A stretch of 5,826 bases of DNA from Boseongicola sp. SB0675_bin_26. GTDB lineage: Bacteria; Pseudomonadota; Alphaproteobacteria; Rhodobacterales; Rhodobacteraceae. Where the stretch lies: NCBI GenBank assembly GCA_009843725.1, contig VYCX01000276.1, positions 1 through 5,826 on the forward strand, read 5' to 3'. The notes below the pieces were generated by a model. The model was not told the DNA's origin. It was given only the letters and a program-made list of their open reading frames with translations, and did no database searches. Of this stretch, positions 1-5,749 are shown in pieces; positions within the stretch are counted from its first letter, which is position 1, and each line of letters opens with the position of its first letter. The translations under genes and the position numbers were made by a program.

Positions 1-35
1 CTCGCCACTCCAAGAACTTTTGTGAATGAGTTCAT
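1..35 (-). CDS. 5' end of an unidentified gene, third in the operon (partial)
   Basis: Only 11 codons are inside the window: Met-Asn-Ser-Phe-Thr-Lys-Val-Leu-Gly-Val-Ala. The start is supported by a strong ribosome binding site on the minus strand (AGGGAGA at 47-41, five bases before the ATG at 35-33). The opening, a short polar stretch with a Lys and then a hydrophobic run, is what the beginning of a signal peptide looks like, so an exported protein (for example a transporter binding protein) is possible, but that is inference from 11 residues. It lies downstream of and on the same strand as the dehydrogenase gene, 272 bases away, and may belong to the same transcription unit. No product can be named. 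Confidence 0.6.
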   Translation of the reverse strand, partial: MNSFTKVLGVA

Positions 36-123
36 TTGTTTCTCCCTAGATTGTCTTTGTTCTTCTGGACGGGCCTATTCCTCCGGCCAAGGTGGCACAA
101 GTTGTCGCGGCCACGCCAGAGGG

Positions 124-143
124 GCCGGATTCCCGGATCCGGC
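124..143. other. GC-rich hairpin in the spacer after the dehydrogenase gene
   Basis: A perfect 7-bp stem (GCCGGAT at 124-130 with ATCCGGC at 137-143) encloses a 6-base loop. It lies between the dehydrogenase stop (308) and the next start (35). There is no T-run after it on the minus strand, so it does not look like an intrinsic terminator; an RNA-stability or partial-termination role within the operon is conceivable. A weakly similar copy of its left flank lies at 192-216, with the 10-bp palindrome ATCCCGGGAT at 200-209. The rest of 36-307 shows no gene. Confidence 0.35.
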
Positions 144-307
144 GCAGAGATCGTGCCGGCAACCGTTATCGAGGCGCGGAACGGCGCGGGCGGGCCGGAA
201 TCCCGGGATGCGGAGACCTTTCGGGAAGCGCGCACGGGACGACTGGCGCGGAATCAACGGCGTAGGGAAGTCTTGCGCGCGCGAGAGAACAAGTCTGTCT
301 TGCAACA

Positions 308-1126
308 TCATTGCTCCTCCGACCATTCTTCGAACGTGATGTTCATATTCAGCCCCATGGCATCGAATCGTGCGTCTGCGCCGCCATCCAGCGGGATGTT
401 GATGCCGTTCAGCCACTGGAATTCAGGCCGGCATAGTCCGACAATGGCTTTCGCAATCTCCTCCGGCTCGGCGACGCGAGGAGCAGCGGAGAGCAGATCG
501 GCCGTCGCTTCGGGCGAATTTCTTGCTGCGCGTTTGAACAGTTCGGTGTTCACCGGGCCCGGGCTAACTGCAAGAAAAGACACTTCGTTCTGGGGATGCG
601 TGAAAGCCATCTGGCGGGTCCATTGGATCAGGGCCGCCTTGCTGAGCCGGTAGGCGGCTTTGCCGTCGACGCGGCGCTCTTTGGTGAATGCCGGGACCTC
701 GGACAGGTCTGATATGGCCTGAAACTGGGCAATGATCTCATCATGTTGTTGCCATTCGCGCCCGCCGATCGACGCAAGTGAGATAACCCTTGCCCCTTCA
801 TTGGCGTTGCCAAGCAGACCCTCAAGAAATTGGACCTGTCCCAGATAGTTGACCTGAAGGATGCTCGCCGGGACAGCGCCAGGTGGCAAGCCAGCGAAAC
901 TGATCAGGAAGTCAAAGCGCTCCCCGGTCCTGTCAAGTGCGTTCCGGATTGAGGCTTCATCCCGGAGATCCACCAGCCGATACGTACCGGCTTCAGACGG
1001 CGAAACATCGAATACGACAACCTTTGCGCCCGCCTCTTGCGCGAGGACCGCAACGAGTGCACCGAGGCCGGACGCCCCACCGACGACGAAAGCAGTCTTG
1101 CCTTCGAGGAACGCGAAGTCCGTCAT
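308..1126 (-). CDS. SDR-family oxidoreductase, 3-alpha-HSD / coniferyl-alcohol dehydrogenase type
   Basis: A 272-residue classical short-chain dehydrogenase, probably a cytoplasmic NAD(P)-dependent oxidation of an alcohol or reduction of a carbonyl. Seen: nucleotide-binding loop VGGASGLG at 15-22; Asp40 at the end of the second strand, which in this family usually favours NAD(H); VNYLG with Asn93; Ser119; and YxxxK with Tyr159 and Lys163, so the Asn-Ser-Tyr-Lys tetrad is complete. About 40 residues separate Ser119 and Tyr159, much more than in ordinary SDRs. This insertion, with WLNGINIPLDGG at 238-249, is characteristic of the 3-alpha-hydroxysteroid dehydrogenase / coniferyl-alcohol dehydrogenase subfamily. 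Unusual: the motif Thr is Val15, and the usual NxAG reads SFAG (76-79). About 22 residues extend beyond the usual C-terminus. The ATG overlaps the stop of the sulfotransferase gene (ATGA), indicating translational coupling. Family is secure; substrate is unknown. Confidence 0.93.
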   Translation of the reverse strand: MTDFAFLEGKTAFVVGGASGLGALVAVLAQEAGAKVVVFDVSPSEAGTYRLVDLRDEASIRNALDRTGERFDFLISFAGLPPGAVPASILQVNYLGQVQFLEGLLGNANEGARVISLASIGGREWQQHDEIIAQFQAISDLSEVPAFTKERRVDGKAAYRLSKAALIQWTRQMAFTHPQNEVSFLAVSPGPVNTELFKRAARNSPEATADLLSAAPRVAEPEEIAKAIVGLCRPEFQWLNGINIPLDGGADARFDAMGLNMNITFEEWSEEQ

Positions 1127-2778
1127 GCCTCCGGCTCAAGATGGTCCCCGATTTGCAGGGTGATGCCCGTATGGTCCGGGTACAGATTGTCGACCCGGAC
1201 ACCCGAAAAGACCTCCCACTGGATGAGGTCGGTTTCATCCTTCACGGTCACGTCAAAGACAACGTCGCCAATGTCCTGACGATTGTACTCAAGGATACGC
1301 GCATGCGAAGGGAACTCTGCCACATATCGCATGGATCGGTCATCTTCGTCCAAACCGATGTCATCGCGACCTTTGGGCATGGAGATCGAGTGAATGACCA
1401 GCGCCGTATCGCTTTCTTCAAGTCGGTGGGCATCCCCCATTGCCCAGGTTCTTTCCTTCACGTCCTCGTCCGTCAGCGCCGAGGCCCAGACCTGTTCAAC
1501 TGTCATTGCTTCCTCGTCTACACGGAACTCGACCCCTCGAGAAAGGCTCTTGTGGAAGGGAAGGCGCTCCTGCCCTGGACGCGCGCCGTAAATCCCGTTG
1601 TCAAAAAGGACGATGGTCCCTTCGGAGGTGATGCGGGGATTGTGTTGATGCCACGGCCAGCGGAAGTTTTCGCCGACGGGTTTCAGCAGCTTTTTCTGAA
1701 GCTCGTGCGACCAATTGCTGTGATCCCCCAAAATCCAAATGATGCCGCCGGATTTTCGGTCGATCTTCAAGACGCAGTCTTGAAGTCGCAACGACACGAG
1801 CACGGAGTCATCGCGCGGGTCGTAGGTCACTCCGTTCCCATGTGTCCAATCCGCCGCCCCCGGAAATCCGCGAACGTGCCAATAGGCATCAAGCGCATCG
1901 TAGCCGGTACGATATGGGTCGAGATGATCGAAACTGTCCCAGCTCCACACCACTTCACCGTCGGGCGAGAATTCGACGATCATGTCGCCGACGATTTCGC
2001 GGTCTGCCTTGTGCTTGTCCGGTTCATGCACCGATGCCGGCCAGTCCTTGACCAGCTTGGAATGGCCGGAAAGAGCGAGGAAGTTGCCGTTGGGCATCTG
2101 ATGCGGCTGGTGGTGCAGGCTGCGCACATCGACCGGGATTCCGCCAGGATGCTCGCCCTGGGGTCGGTGTTTGGCGTACCATGCGTTTATGGTGTCACCC
2201 GCCACATCGATTTCGCGGGAACAGGAATATGTATCGTGAACGAACAGGTTTCCGTTCGACAATTTCTCAATTCCTGCGGCACGCTTGTCTAGTTTGCGCA
2301 TCCAGCGCACACGACCGTGGTTATCAATGGCGACAAGCATGCCCCATGTGGTGAACCATTTCCGCAAGGCCATCGTCATGTCCGGAATGCGCCCAACCGC
2401 CCGACGTCGCACGGTCAGGAACGTGAAGTTCCCGGCCATGCGATCAGGATCACACTTGTGCGTTCGGAATGGCGGCATCTCGAGCGGGCAGGTCGGAACG
2501 TCTTGCGGTTCGTGATGCAGCGTTCCAGGCCAAGTCACTGTTCCCGCTTGGCCTGACAATTGAACGGTGATCTCTGCTGTCCCGGACGGGTGGAAACCAA
2601 GCAACAGGTATGACCCTTCAGAGACTGGGAACGTCACAGTCCAGGCATCGCCGTTCTGCCTTATCCTGACTCGAAGGCTCTCTCCGCCTTTTGTTTCAAC
2701 CGACAAGCTGGCAATCAATGGCGCATGTGAAGGACCGTGCGTTACCACTGGCGGTGAAAGAAAACGCATTTCAGACAT
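1123..2778 (-). CDS. Arylsulfotransferase (ASST) family protein without signal peptide
   Basis: A 551-residue protein resembling PAPS-independent arylsulfotransferases, beta-propeller enzymes that move sulfate from one phenolic ester to another through a sulfohistidine. Seen: HHQPHQMPNGN at 222-232, HGN at 313-315, Arg331, and WHQHN at 376-380. By spacing and context these match the E. coli active-site residues His252, His356/Asn358, Arg374 (exactly 18 after His356) and His436 (His379 here). Propeller-type strands recur (IDNHGRVRWMRKL, FSPDGEVVWSWD, IDRKSGGIIWILGDH). Start choice: ATG at 2778 has GGGAGGG five bases upstream (2790-2784); the frame stays open to an ATG at 2922, but that extension looks non-coding. 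No signal peptide is visible from either start, unlike periplasmic AssT, and only four cysteines occur (97, 109, 186, 335). It is first of an operon and overlaps the dehydrogenase gene by four bases. Related proteins are often annotated only as aryl-sulfate sulfotransferase, and true activity could differ. Confidence 0.87.
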   Translation of the reverse strand: MSEMRFLSPPVVTHGPSHAPLIASLSVETKGGESLRVRIRQNGDAWTVTFPVSEGSYLLLGFHPSGTAEITVQLSGQAGTVTWPGTLHHEPQDVPTCPLEMPPFRTHKCDPDRMAGNFTFLTVRRRAVGRIPDMTMALRKWFTTWGMLVAIDNHGRVRWMRKLDKRAAGIEKLSNGNLFVHDTYSCSREIDVAGDTINAWYAKHRPQGEHPGGIPVDVRSLHHQPHQMPNGNFLALSGHSKLVKDWPASVHEPDKHKADREIVGDMIVEFSPDGEVVWSWDSFDHLDPYRTGYDALDAYWHVRGFPGAADWTHGNGVTYDPRDDSVLVSLRLQDCVLKIDRKSGGIIWILGDHSNWSHELQKKLLKPVGENFRWPWHQHNPRITSEGTIVLFDNGIYGARPGQERLPFHKSLSRGVEFRVDEEAMTVEQVWASALTDEDVKERTWAMGDAHRLEESDTALVIHSISMPKGRDDIGLDEDDRSMRYVAEFPSHARILEYNRQDIGDVVFDVTVKDETDLIQWEVFSGVRVDNLYPDHTGITLQIGDHLEPEA

Positions 2779-2783
2779 CTCAA

Positions 2784-2790
2784 CCCTCCC
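2784..2790 (-). promoter_or_regulatory. Ribosome binding site fixing the sulfotransferase start
   Basis: On the minus strand GGGAGGG lies five bases before the ATG at 2778. The longer reading from 2922 and the ATG at 2811 have no comparable site, so this sequence decides the start. Confidence 0.75.
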
Positions 2791-3636
2791 AGAATCGAGT
2801 ATGTCAGGCATCCCGCCGGCTTGAAAAGAAGTGAATGCTTTGGTCAACTGGTAGCAGTTCTTATGGTGGTCGTTGCAGCCGTGGAAACTGGTCTTGGCAA
2901 GCGATCCCCCCGTCGACGGCAAACATCAGCCTACAGCGGACCGCGTTCCGACAGATTGGGACCTATCCACCAAACGTGAGATTCGCCTGATAGGCTGGCC
3001 TAAATTGTGGATGGCGTCCCCCAGATGTGGCACTTCCTTGTCAGAACGCAACCAAACGAGCGAGGCTACCATGGCCTGGAACGGGATCACCCGGGAGAAG
3101 CATAACCGCAAGTCCGAGCGGCCAGATGCGCAAGCCGACGGATAGGCGGCAGGCGTTCAGGAAGGCGTTCGGAGTTCCTTGCCCGGCGGTTTCGGTCTTG
3201 AGAGCCCGGCATCGGGTTTCCCGCCCATGCTTTGTGCGTTCGGCTGAGACACCGCTTCCCCGTAGTGCGTGCCCGCAACCGGTGGGGCGCAGATGGCGCT
3301 GGACACGCCTCGTAGCATCAAGTTTGCTCAAGGGCGTCGAGGACACGCGGAGATCTCTTCATGTCTCTCCAAGGATTGTGGATGCCGATCAATCATCAAT
3401 CACTTGCCTGCCCGGTGCCTCCCGTCATTTGATCAAGGCGTGCTTGGCAGGCGAAAGATCGGCCCTGCGTTCGACCGCTTGTCCCGGCAAGAGCTCCGAC
3501 GCCTTCCAACATTCCGATGGTTCGTGACCGGCTAATCCGCGCACCACTCTCGTGCGAGTCATCAGGAGGTCTGCCGTTGAAGTCCGTGCACGTAGTCGGC
3601 TGGCTAAAAGCGCGTTGTCTGTGGCATTGCGACGGC
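2791..3636. other. Long stretch without a convincing gene
   Basis: About 850 bases separate the divergent sulfotransferase and parD genes. Open frames here (for example 3027-3527 plus and 3041-3346 or 3396-3701 minus) have Arg/Ser/Pro-rich, low-complexity translations, no recognisable motif and mostly no ribosome binding site, so I do not call them. The leader and promoter of the sulfotransferase operon should lie in roughly 2790-2930, but no strong -35/-10 pair stands out. A 10-bp palindrome, CCGTCGACGG, is at 2910-2919. A possible transposase remnant is listed separately. The stretch is best read as regulatory sequence plus decayed accessory DNA. Confidence 0.5.
3071..3124 (+). pseudogene. 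Possible N-terminal remnant of an IS5-type transposase
   Basis: From the ATG at 3071, preceded by a GAGG ribosome-binding-like sequence at 3062-3065, the frame reads MAWNGITREKHNRKSERP. Many IS5-family (IS427-like) transposases open with Met-Ala-Trp, then Ile-x-Arg, His/Tyr and Arg, and continue with an RYxSDxTDxEW motif. Here that continuation is missing and the frame stops at 3145. Neither other plus frame restores it, and I could not identify terminal inverted repeats. Only about 16 residues support the idea, so it may be chance; if real, it is a short fragment left after deletion. Confidence 0.28.
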
Positions 3637-3665
3637 TTGAATCCTTCACCTGGACCTTCTAAGGT
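3637..3665 (+). promoter_or_regulatory. Candidate sigma-70 promoter of the parDE module
   Basis: TTGAAT (3637-3642) and TAAGGT (3660-3665) are separated by 17 bases, the preferred spacing. The -10 box is a weak match. Transcription would start near 3672, about 30 bases before the parD ATG and inside the palindrome at 3667-3679, which suits an autoregulated antitoxin operon. Confidence 0.45.
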
Positions 3666-3666
3666 T

Positions 3667-3679
3667 ACTACTGAGTAGT
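3667..3679. promoter_or_regulatory. Candidate ParD operator: perfect palindrome
   Basis: ACTACT-G-AGTAGT is a perfect inverted repeat of 6-bp arms around one base. It lies immediately after the predicted -10 box and 21 bases before the parD start. Ribbon-helix-helix antitoxins such as ParD bind short palindromes of this kind in their own promoters. Position and symmetry are seen; binding is inferred. Confidence 0.5.
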
Positions 3680-3700
3680 GTCGCCGATTTGGAGGGTCCA

Positions 3701-3970
3701 ATGTCTGCCAAGGCGTCCGTGTCGATCACGGACAGTCAGGATGTGTTCGCGCGCAGGCTTGTCAGCGAAGGCCGCTATTCGAGCCTGAGCGCTGTCGTGC
3801 AGCGGGGTCTTGAACTCGTGCGTTCCGAGACGGAACGTGAGCAAGCGGAAATTGCCGCCTTGCGGGCGTTTTTTGAAGCCCGCGCGCAAGGCCCGTTCCT
3901 TTCAGGGGAAGAGGGTCGGCGGCAGACAGAACGCATGATTGCCAGAAAGCGTCGCGCCCTTGGGCTTTGA
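3701..3970 (+). CDS. parD: ParD-like antitoxin of a type II toxin-antitoxin system
   Basis: An 89-residue protein that should neutralise the ParE-like toxin encoded directly after it and repress the shared promoter. Seen: an N-terminal strand (SVSIT) followed by helices VFARRLVSEGRYSSLSAVV, the pattern of the ParD ribbon-helix-helix DNA-binding domain with the typical 'G-R-Y-x-S-x-S-x-V-V/L-x-x-G-L' core. A charged helical tail (about 40-89), rich in Glu, Arg and Ala, is the part that wraps the toxin in this family. The ATG at 3701 is chosen because GGAGGG lies at 3691-3696; a TTG at 3689 in the same frame overlaps that site and is less likely. The 3' end overlaps the toxin frame, and a promoter with palindrome lies upstream. 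Complete and apparently functional. Confidence 0.9.
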   Translation: MSAKASVSITDSQDVFARRLVSEGRYSSLSAVVQRGLELVRSETEREQAEIAALRAFFEARAQGPFLSGEEGRRQTERMIARKRRALGL

Positions 3971-4346
3971 CGTCGTTCGCAGTGCAGGTTGCGATGCAGA
4001 TCTTGACCTGATCTATGACCACCTGTTCAACGCCTATCGCGATTTCGGTGACGCGCCGGACATTGCCTTCGAACGCGCGGTGGAGCGCACGCGCGGAATC
4101 GAGGACGACATGGCGGCACTCGGCAATGTGCCATTTCAGGGAACCCTGGAACCGCAAATCATGGAAGGCCTGCGTTATGCGACGAAGGGAAGGGCCGTGT
4201 TCTACTTTCTGGTCGATGAGGGTCATCGTGAAGTCCAAGTGCTTGGCATCTTTTTTGGTGGGCAGGATCACCGGAAGCACATGCTTGAGCGCATCAAGGA
4301 TTTGGTGCAAGGGCGATCAGGCGGTAGCGACGATCCTCATGCCTGA
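3960..4346 (+). CDS. parE: ParE/RelE-superfamily toxin partner of ParD
   Basis: A toxin of about 128 residues in the RelE/ParE fold; ParE members typically poison DNA gyrase, but the target cannot be told from sequence. Seen: an N-terminal pattern of strand, then DLDLIYDHLFNAYRDFG, a helical middle, and the C-terminal sheet RYATKGRAVFYFLVDEGHREVQVLGIFFGGQDHRKHML in two parts (79-98 and 99-116 counted from the upstream TTG), typical of this family. No ATG or GTG is suitable. I chose TTG at 3960 because it gives the usual 'M-x-F/Y-x-V-V-x-S' opening and length; TTG at 3939 would add seven residues. Neither has a good ribosome binding site, so translation is probably coupled to parD, which it overlaps by 11 bases. 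Frame intact; no sign of inactivation. Confidence 0.87.
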   Translation: MGFDVVRSAGCDADLDLIYDHLFNAYRDFGDAPDIAFERAVERTRGIEDDMAALGNVPFQGTLEPQIMEGLRYATKGRAVFYFLVDEGHREVQVLGIFFGGQDHRKHMLERIKDLVQGRSGGSDDPHA

Positions 4347-4435
4347 CCAACGCGAATGCCTTCCGGGTCCGCACGGAAATGTGCCTCGACAGTTCGTCCG
4401 GTGGGCTGATGGGCCAAAAATTCGGATAATGTCCT

Positions 4436-4856
4436 GTGTCGCCTGACCTCAACCAGAATCCCGAGCAGGCCGAGCGCGACCGAATCGACAGTCGCCTCTT
4501 GGCGGCGGGTTGGCCTGTGCAGGACAAGGACGCTCTCGACTTCAATGCTGGTCTTGGCGCTACCGTCCGGGCGTGTCAGGTCGACATTGGAACTGCCGAC
4601 TACGTCTTGATTGCGGAAAGGCGGGCCATCGGCGTCGTCGAAGCCAAGCCTGGCTACTGGGGAGCGAAACTCACGATGGTTGAAGAGCAATCCGAGGGTT
4701 GCGCCAAGGCAATGCCAATGTGAGTCTCCAAAGCCGAACCTCTGCCTTTCCTATACGAGAGCACCGGCAAGATCACGCGCTTCGCCAACGCACGCGATCC
4801 CAACCCGCGGTCGCGCGACGTCTTCGTCTTCCATTGCCCTGAAACCCTGAACTCCA
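4436..4856 (+). pseudogene. hsdR: Type I restriction enzyme R subunit, N-terminal remnant
   Basis: The first 95 codons from GTG 4436 match the nuclease end of HsdR, the ATP-dependent restriction/translocation subunit that works with HsdM and HsdS. Seen: NPEQAERDRIDSRLLAAGWPVQD at the start (two parts, 8-19 and 20-30), IGTADYVL (Asp55) and GVVEAKP (Glu69, Lys71), which form the PD-(D/E)xK nuclease signature, then VEEQ. A TGA at 4721-4723 ends the frame where relatives carry Trp in '(K)WVSNAEPLPF'. Beyond it, in the same frame, VSKAEPLPFLYESTG, ITRF-NARDP-PRSRDVF and FHCPETL continue the HsdR sequence to about 4856. After that similarity ends, well before the helicase motifs; the full protein is usually 800 residues or more. 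No hsdM or hsdS is in the window. Almost certainly non-functional. Confidence 0.82.
4721..4723 (+). other. In-frame TGA replacing a conserved Trp codon in hsdR
   Basis: The reading AMPM-stop-VSKAEPLPF lines up without gap with the family pattern 'A-x-L-K-W-V-S-N-A-E-P-L-P-F'. One G-to-A change (TGG to TGA) explains it. This is a point inactivation separate from the loss of the C-terminal part. Confidence 0.7.
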
Positions 4857-4991
4857 GGAGGCAGGCCCAGAAGATCCTGCGTGCTGGAGACGCGGCTCTC
4901 TCGCACCATCGCAATGACTGCTGCTCGGTTGTTCCGGGAGCGCTGGACAGGGAGCGTCAAGCTGCGGCAGGACGACCGAACGGAACTGCGC

Positions 4992-5291
4992 CTAGCTTGC
5001 GCAGGGAAGAATGTCCTCAAGATCCCGCGCAAGTTTCTGATCCTGGGCCGCAACGGACAGATCAAATCCGCGCTGCAGATTCAGCCAGAATTCTGGACTT
5101 GTCCCGAAATATCTAGAAAGACGAAACGCGGTATCCGGCGAGATGCCTCGCACGCCGTTCACGACCCGCTCGATGCGCGTACGCGGCACGTTGAGCGCCT
5201 TTGCCAACTTTCCGGCGTTCAAACCGTACGGATCGAGAAATTGCTCTTTCAGAATCTCTCCGGGATGTACGGGGTTTGCCAAGATAGCCAT
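4992..5291 (-). CDS. higA: HigA-type antitoxin (XRE-family)
   Basis: A 99-residue HigA/VapI-type antitoxin that should bind the HigB toxin and repress their shared promoter. Seen: HPGEIL at 9-14, the family hallmark; a helix-turn-helix around 25-46 (NAGKLAKALNVPRTRIERVV); then DTAFRLSRYFGTSPEFWLNLQ (in 53-73), the conserved second half of the domain. Length is normal. The ATG at 5291 lies 11 bases after the toxin stop and has a modest GAGAG site upstream. Gene order toxin first, antitoxin second is the usual order for HigBA and unlike the parDE module to the left. It is convergent with the hsdR pseudogene; the stop (4992) lies about 135 bases beyond the last recognisable hsdR codon. Confidence 0.93.
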   Translation of the reverse strand: MAILANPVHPGEILKEQFLDPYGLNAGKLAKALNVPRTRIERVVNGVRGISPDTAFRLSRYFGTSPEFWLNLQRGFDLSVAAQDQKLARDLEDILPCAS

Positions 5292-5302
5292 GTCTCTCAG
5301 AG

Positions 5303-5584
5303 TCAGTGATAGTCTACGATTTCAACGTCATGAGCATCAGTTCCGTCCCATCTGAAACAGATGTGCCACTGCCGGTTGATCCGGATCGCGTACTGGTCCC
5401 GTCGGTCGCCAGACAGTTTCTTCAGGTTGTTGGAGGGCGGCGTCGCCAGATCGTTCAGCGAAGTCGCCGCGTCCAGCATCGCAATGTGCTGTTCTGCGCG
5501 CCTGACCAGTTCCTTGGGGAAGCGTTTCCCCGGTTCTCCGGCCATCAGGCCCTCGATCGGTTTTCCCTTCGTGCCCTCTATCAT
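5303..5584 (-). CDS. higB: HigB-type toxin (RelE superfamily mRNA interferase)
   Basis: A 93-residue toxin; characterised HigB proteins cut mRNA at the ribosome. Seen: RFPKELVRRAEQHIAMLDAA near 21-40, ATPPSNNLKKLSGDRRDQYAIRIN (in 47-70) and QWHICFRWDGTDAHDVEIVDYH (72-93), the conserved C-terminal sheet ending in the typical 'V-x-I-V-D-Y-H'. Length is as usual, so the gene appears complete. The ATG at 5584 has GAGGAG at 5598-5593, eight bases upstream. It is first in a two-gene operon with higA. No damage is visible. Confidence 0.92.
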   Translation of the reverse strand: MIEGTKGKPIEGLMAGEPGKRFPKELVRRAEQHIAMLDAATSLNDLATPPSNNLKKLSGDRRDQYAIRINRQWHICFRWDGTDAHDVEIVDYH

Positions 5585-5732
5585 CGGATTGTCTCCTCAA
5601 ATGCGCGCGCCTGAGAAAGTGAGGTTGAATAGCGGTCATCATGGCAGGACTTTCGGGATCAGCAGGTTCAACGTCTTGCAAACAGCAGAGTCAGGTCACG
5701 CACATTCTCGGAAACACCCATTTGCCTGCTTT

Positions 5733-5749
5733 GTGTCCTGTCAGGATAC
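5733..5749. promoter_or_regulatory. Near-perfect palindrome upstream of higBA
   Basis: GTGTCCTG-T-CAGGATAC has 7 of 8 arm positions paired around a single base. A TTGACC box lies beside it on the minus strand (5758-5753). It could be a HigA operator, but it is about 150 bases before the higB start, farther than usual, and no good -10 box accompanies it. The rest of 5599-5826 shows no gene and no clear promoter. Confidence 0.25.

Noticed and set aside
200..209. Palindrome ATCCCGGGAT as a regulatory operator
   Set aside because: A 10-bp GC-rich palindrome is expected by chance at this base composition and is not linked to a promoter.
937..2292. Long plus-strand open frame of 451 codons
   Set aside because: It lies antisense to the sulfotransferase and dehydrogenase genes, which have clear family motifs; its own translation shows none. 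It is a high-GC shadow frame.
2779..2922. Longer sulfotransferase start at 2922 (48 extra residues)
   Set aside because: No ribosome binding site, no family-like sequence or signal peptide, and a strong site places the start at 2778.
3027..3527. 166-codon plus-strand frame in the long gap
   Set aside because: Composition is Arg/Ser/Pro-rich with no recognisable motif and no ribosome binding site; competing frames on both strands look equally random.
3625..3660. tRNA-like 'cttgaatcc' suggesting a T-arm and integration site
   Set aside because: The loop lacks the invariant TTC pattern, and neither a T-stem nor the acceptor stem can be formed.
4337..4690. 117-codon minus-strand frame
   Set aside because: Antisense to the recognisable HsdR N-terminus; the plus strand carries the conserved nuclease motif.
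4881..5309. 142-codon plus-strand frame
   Set aside because: Mostly antisense to higA, which has clear HigA motifs; the part before higA shows no family similarity I recognise.
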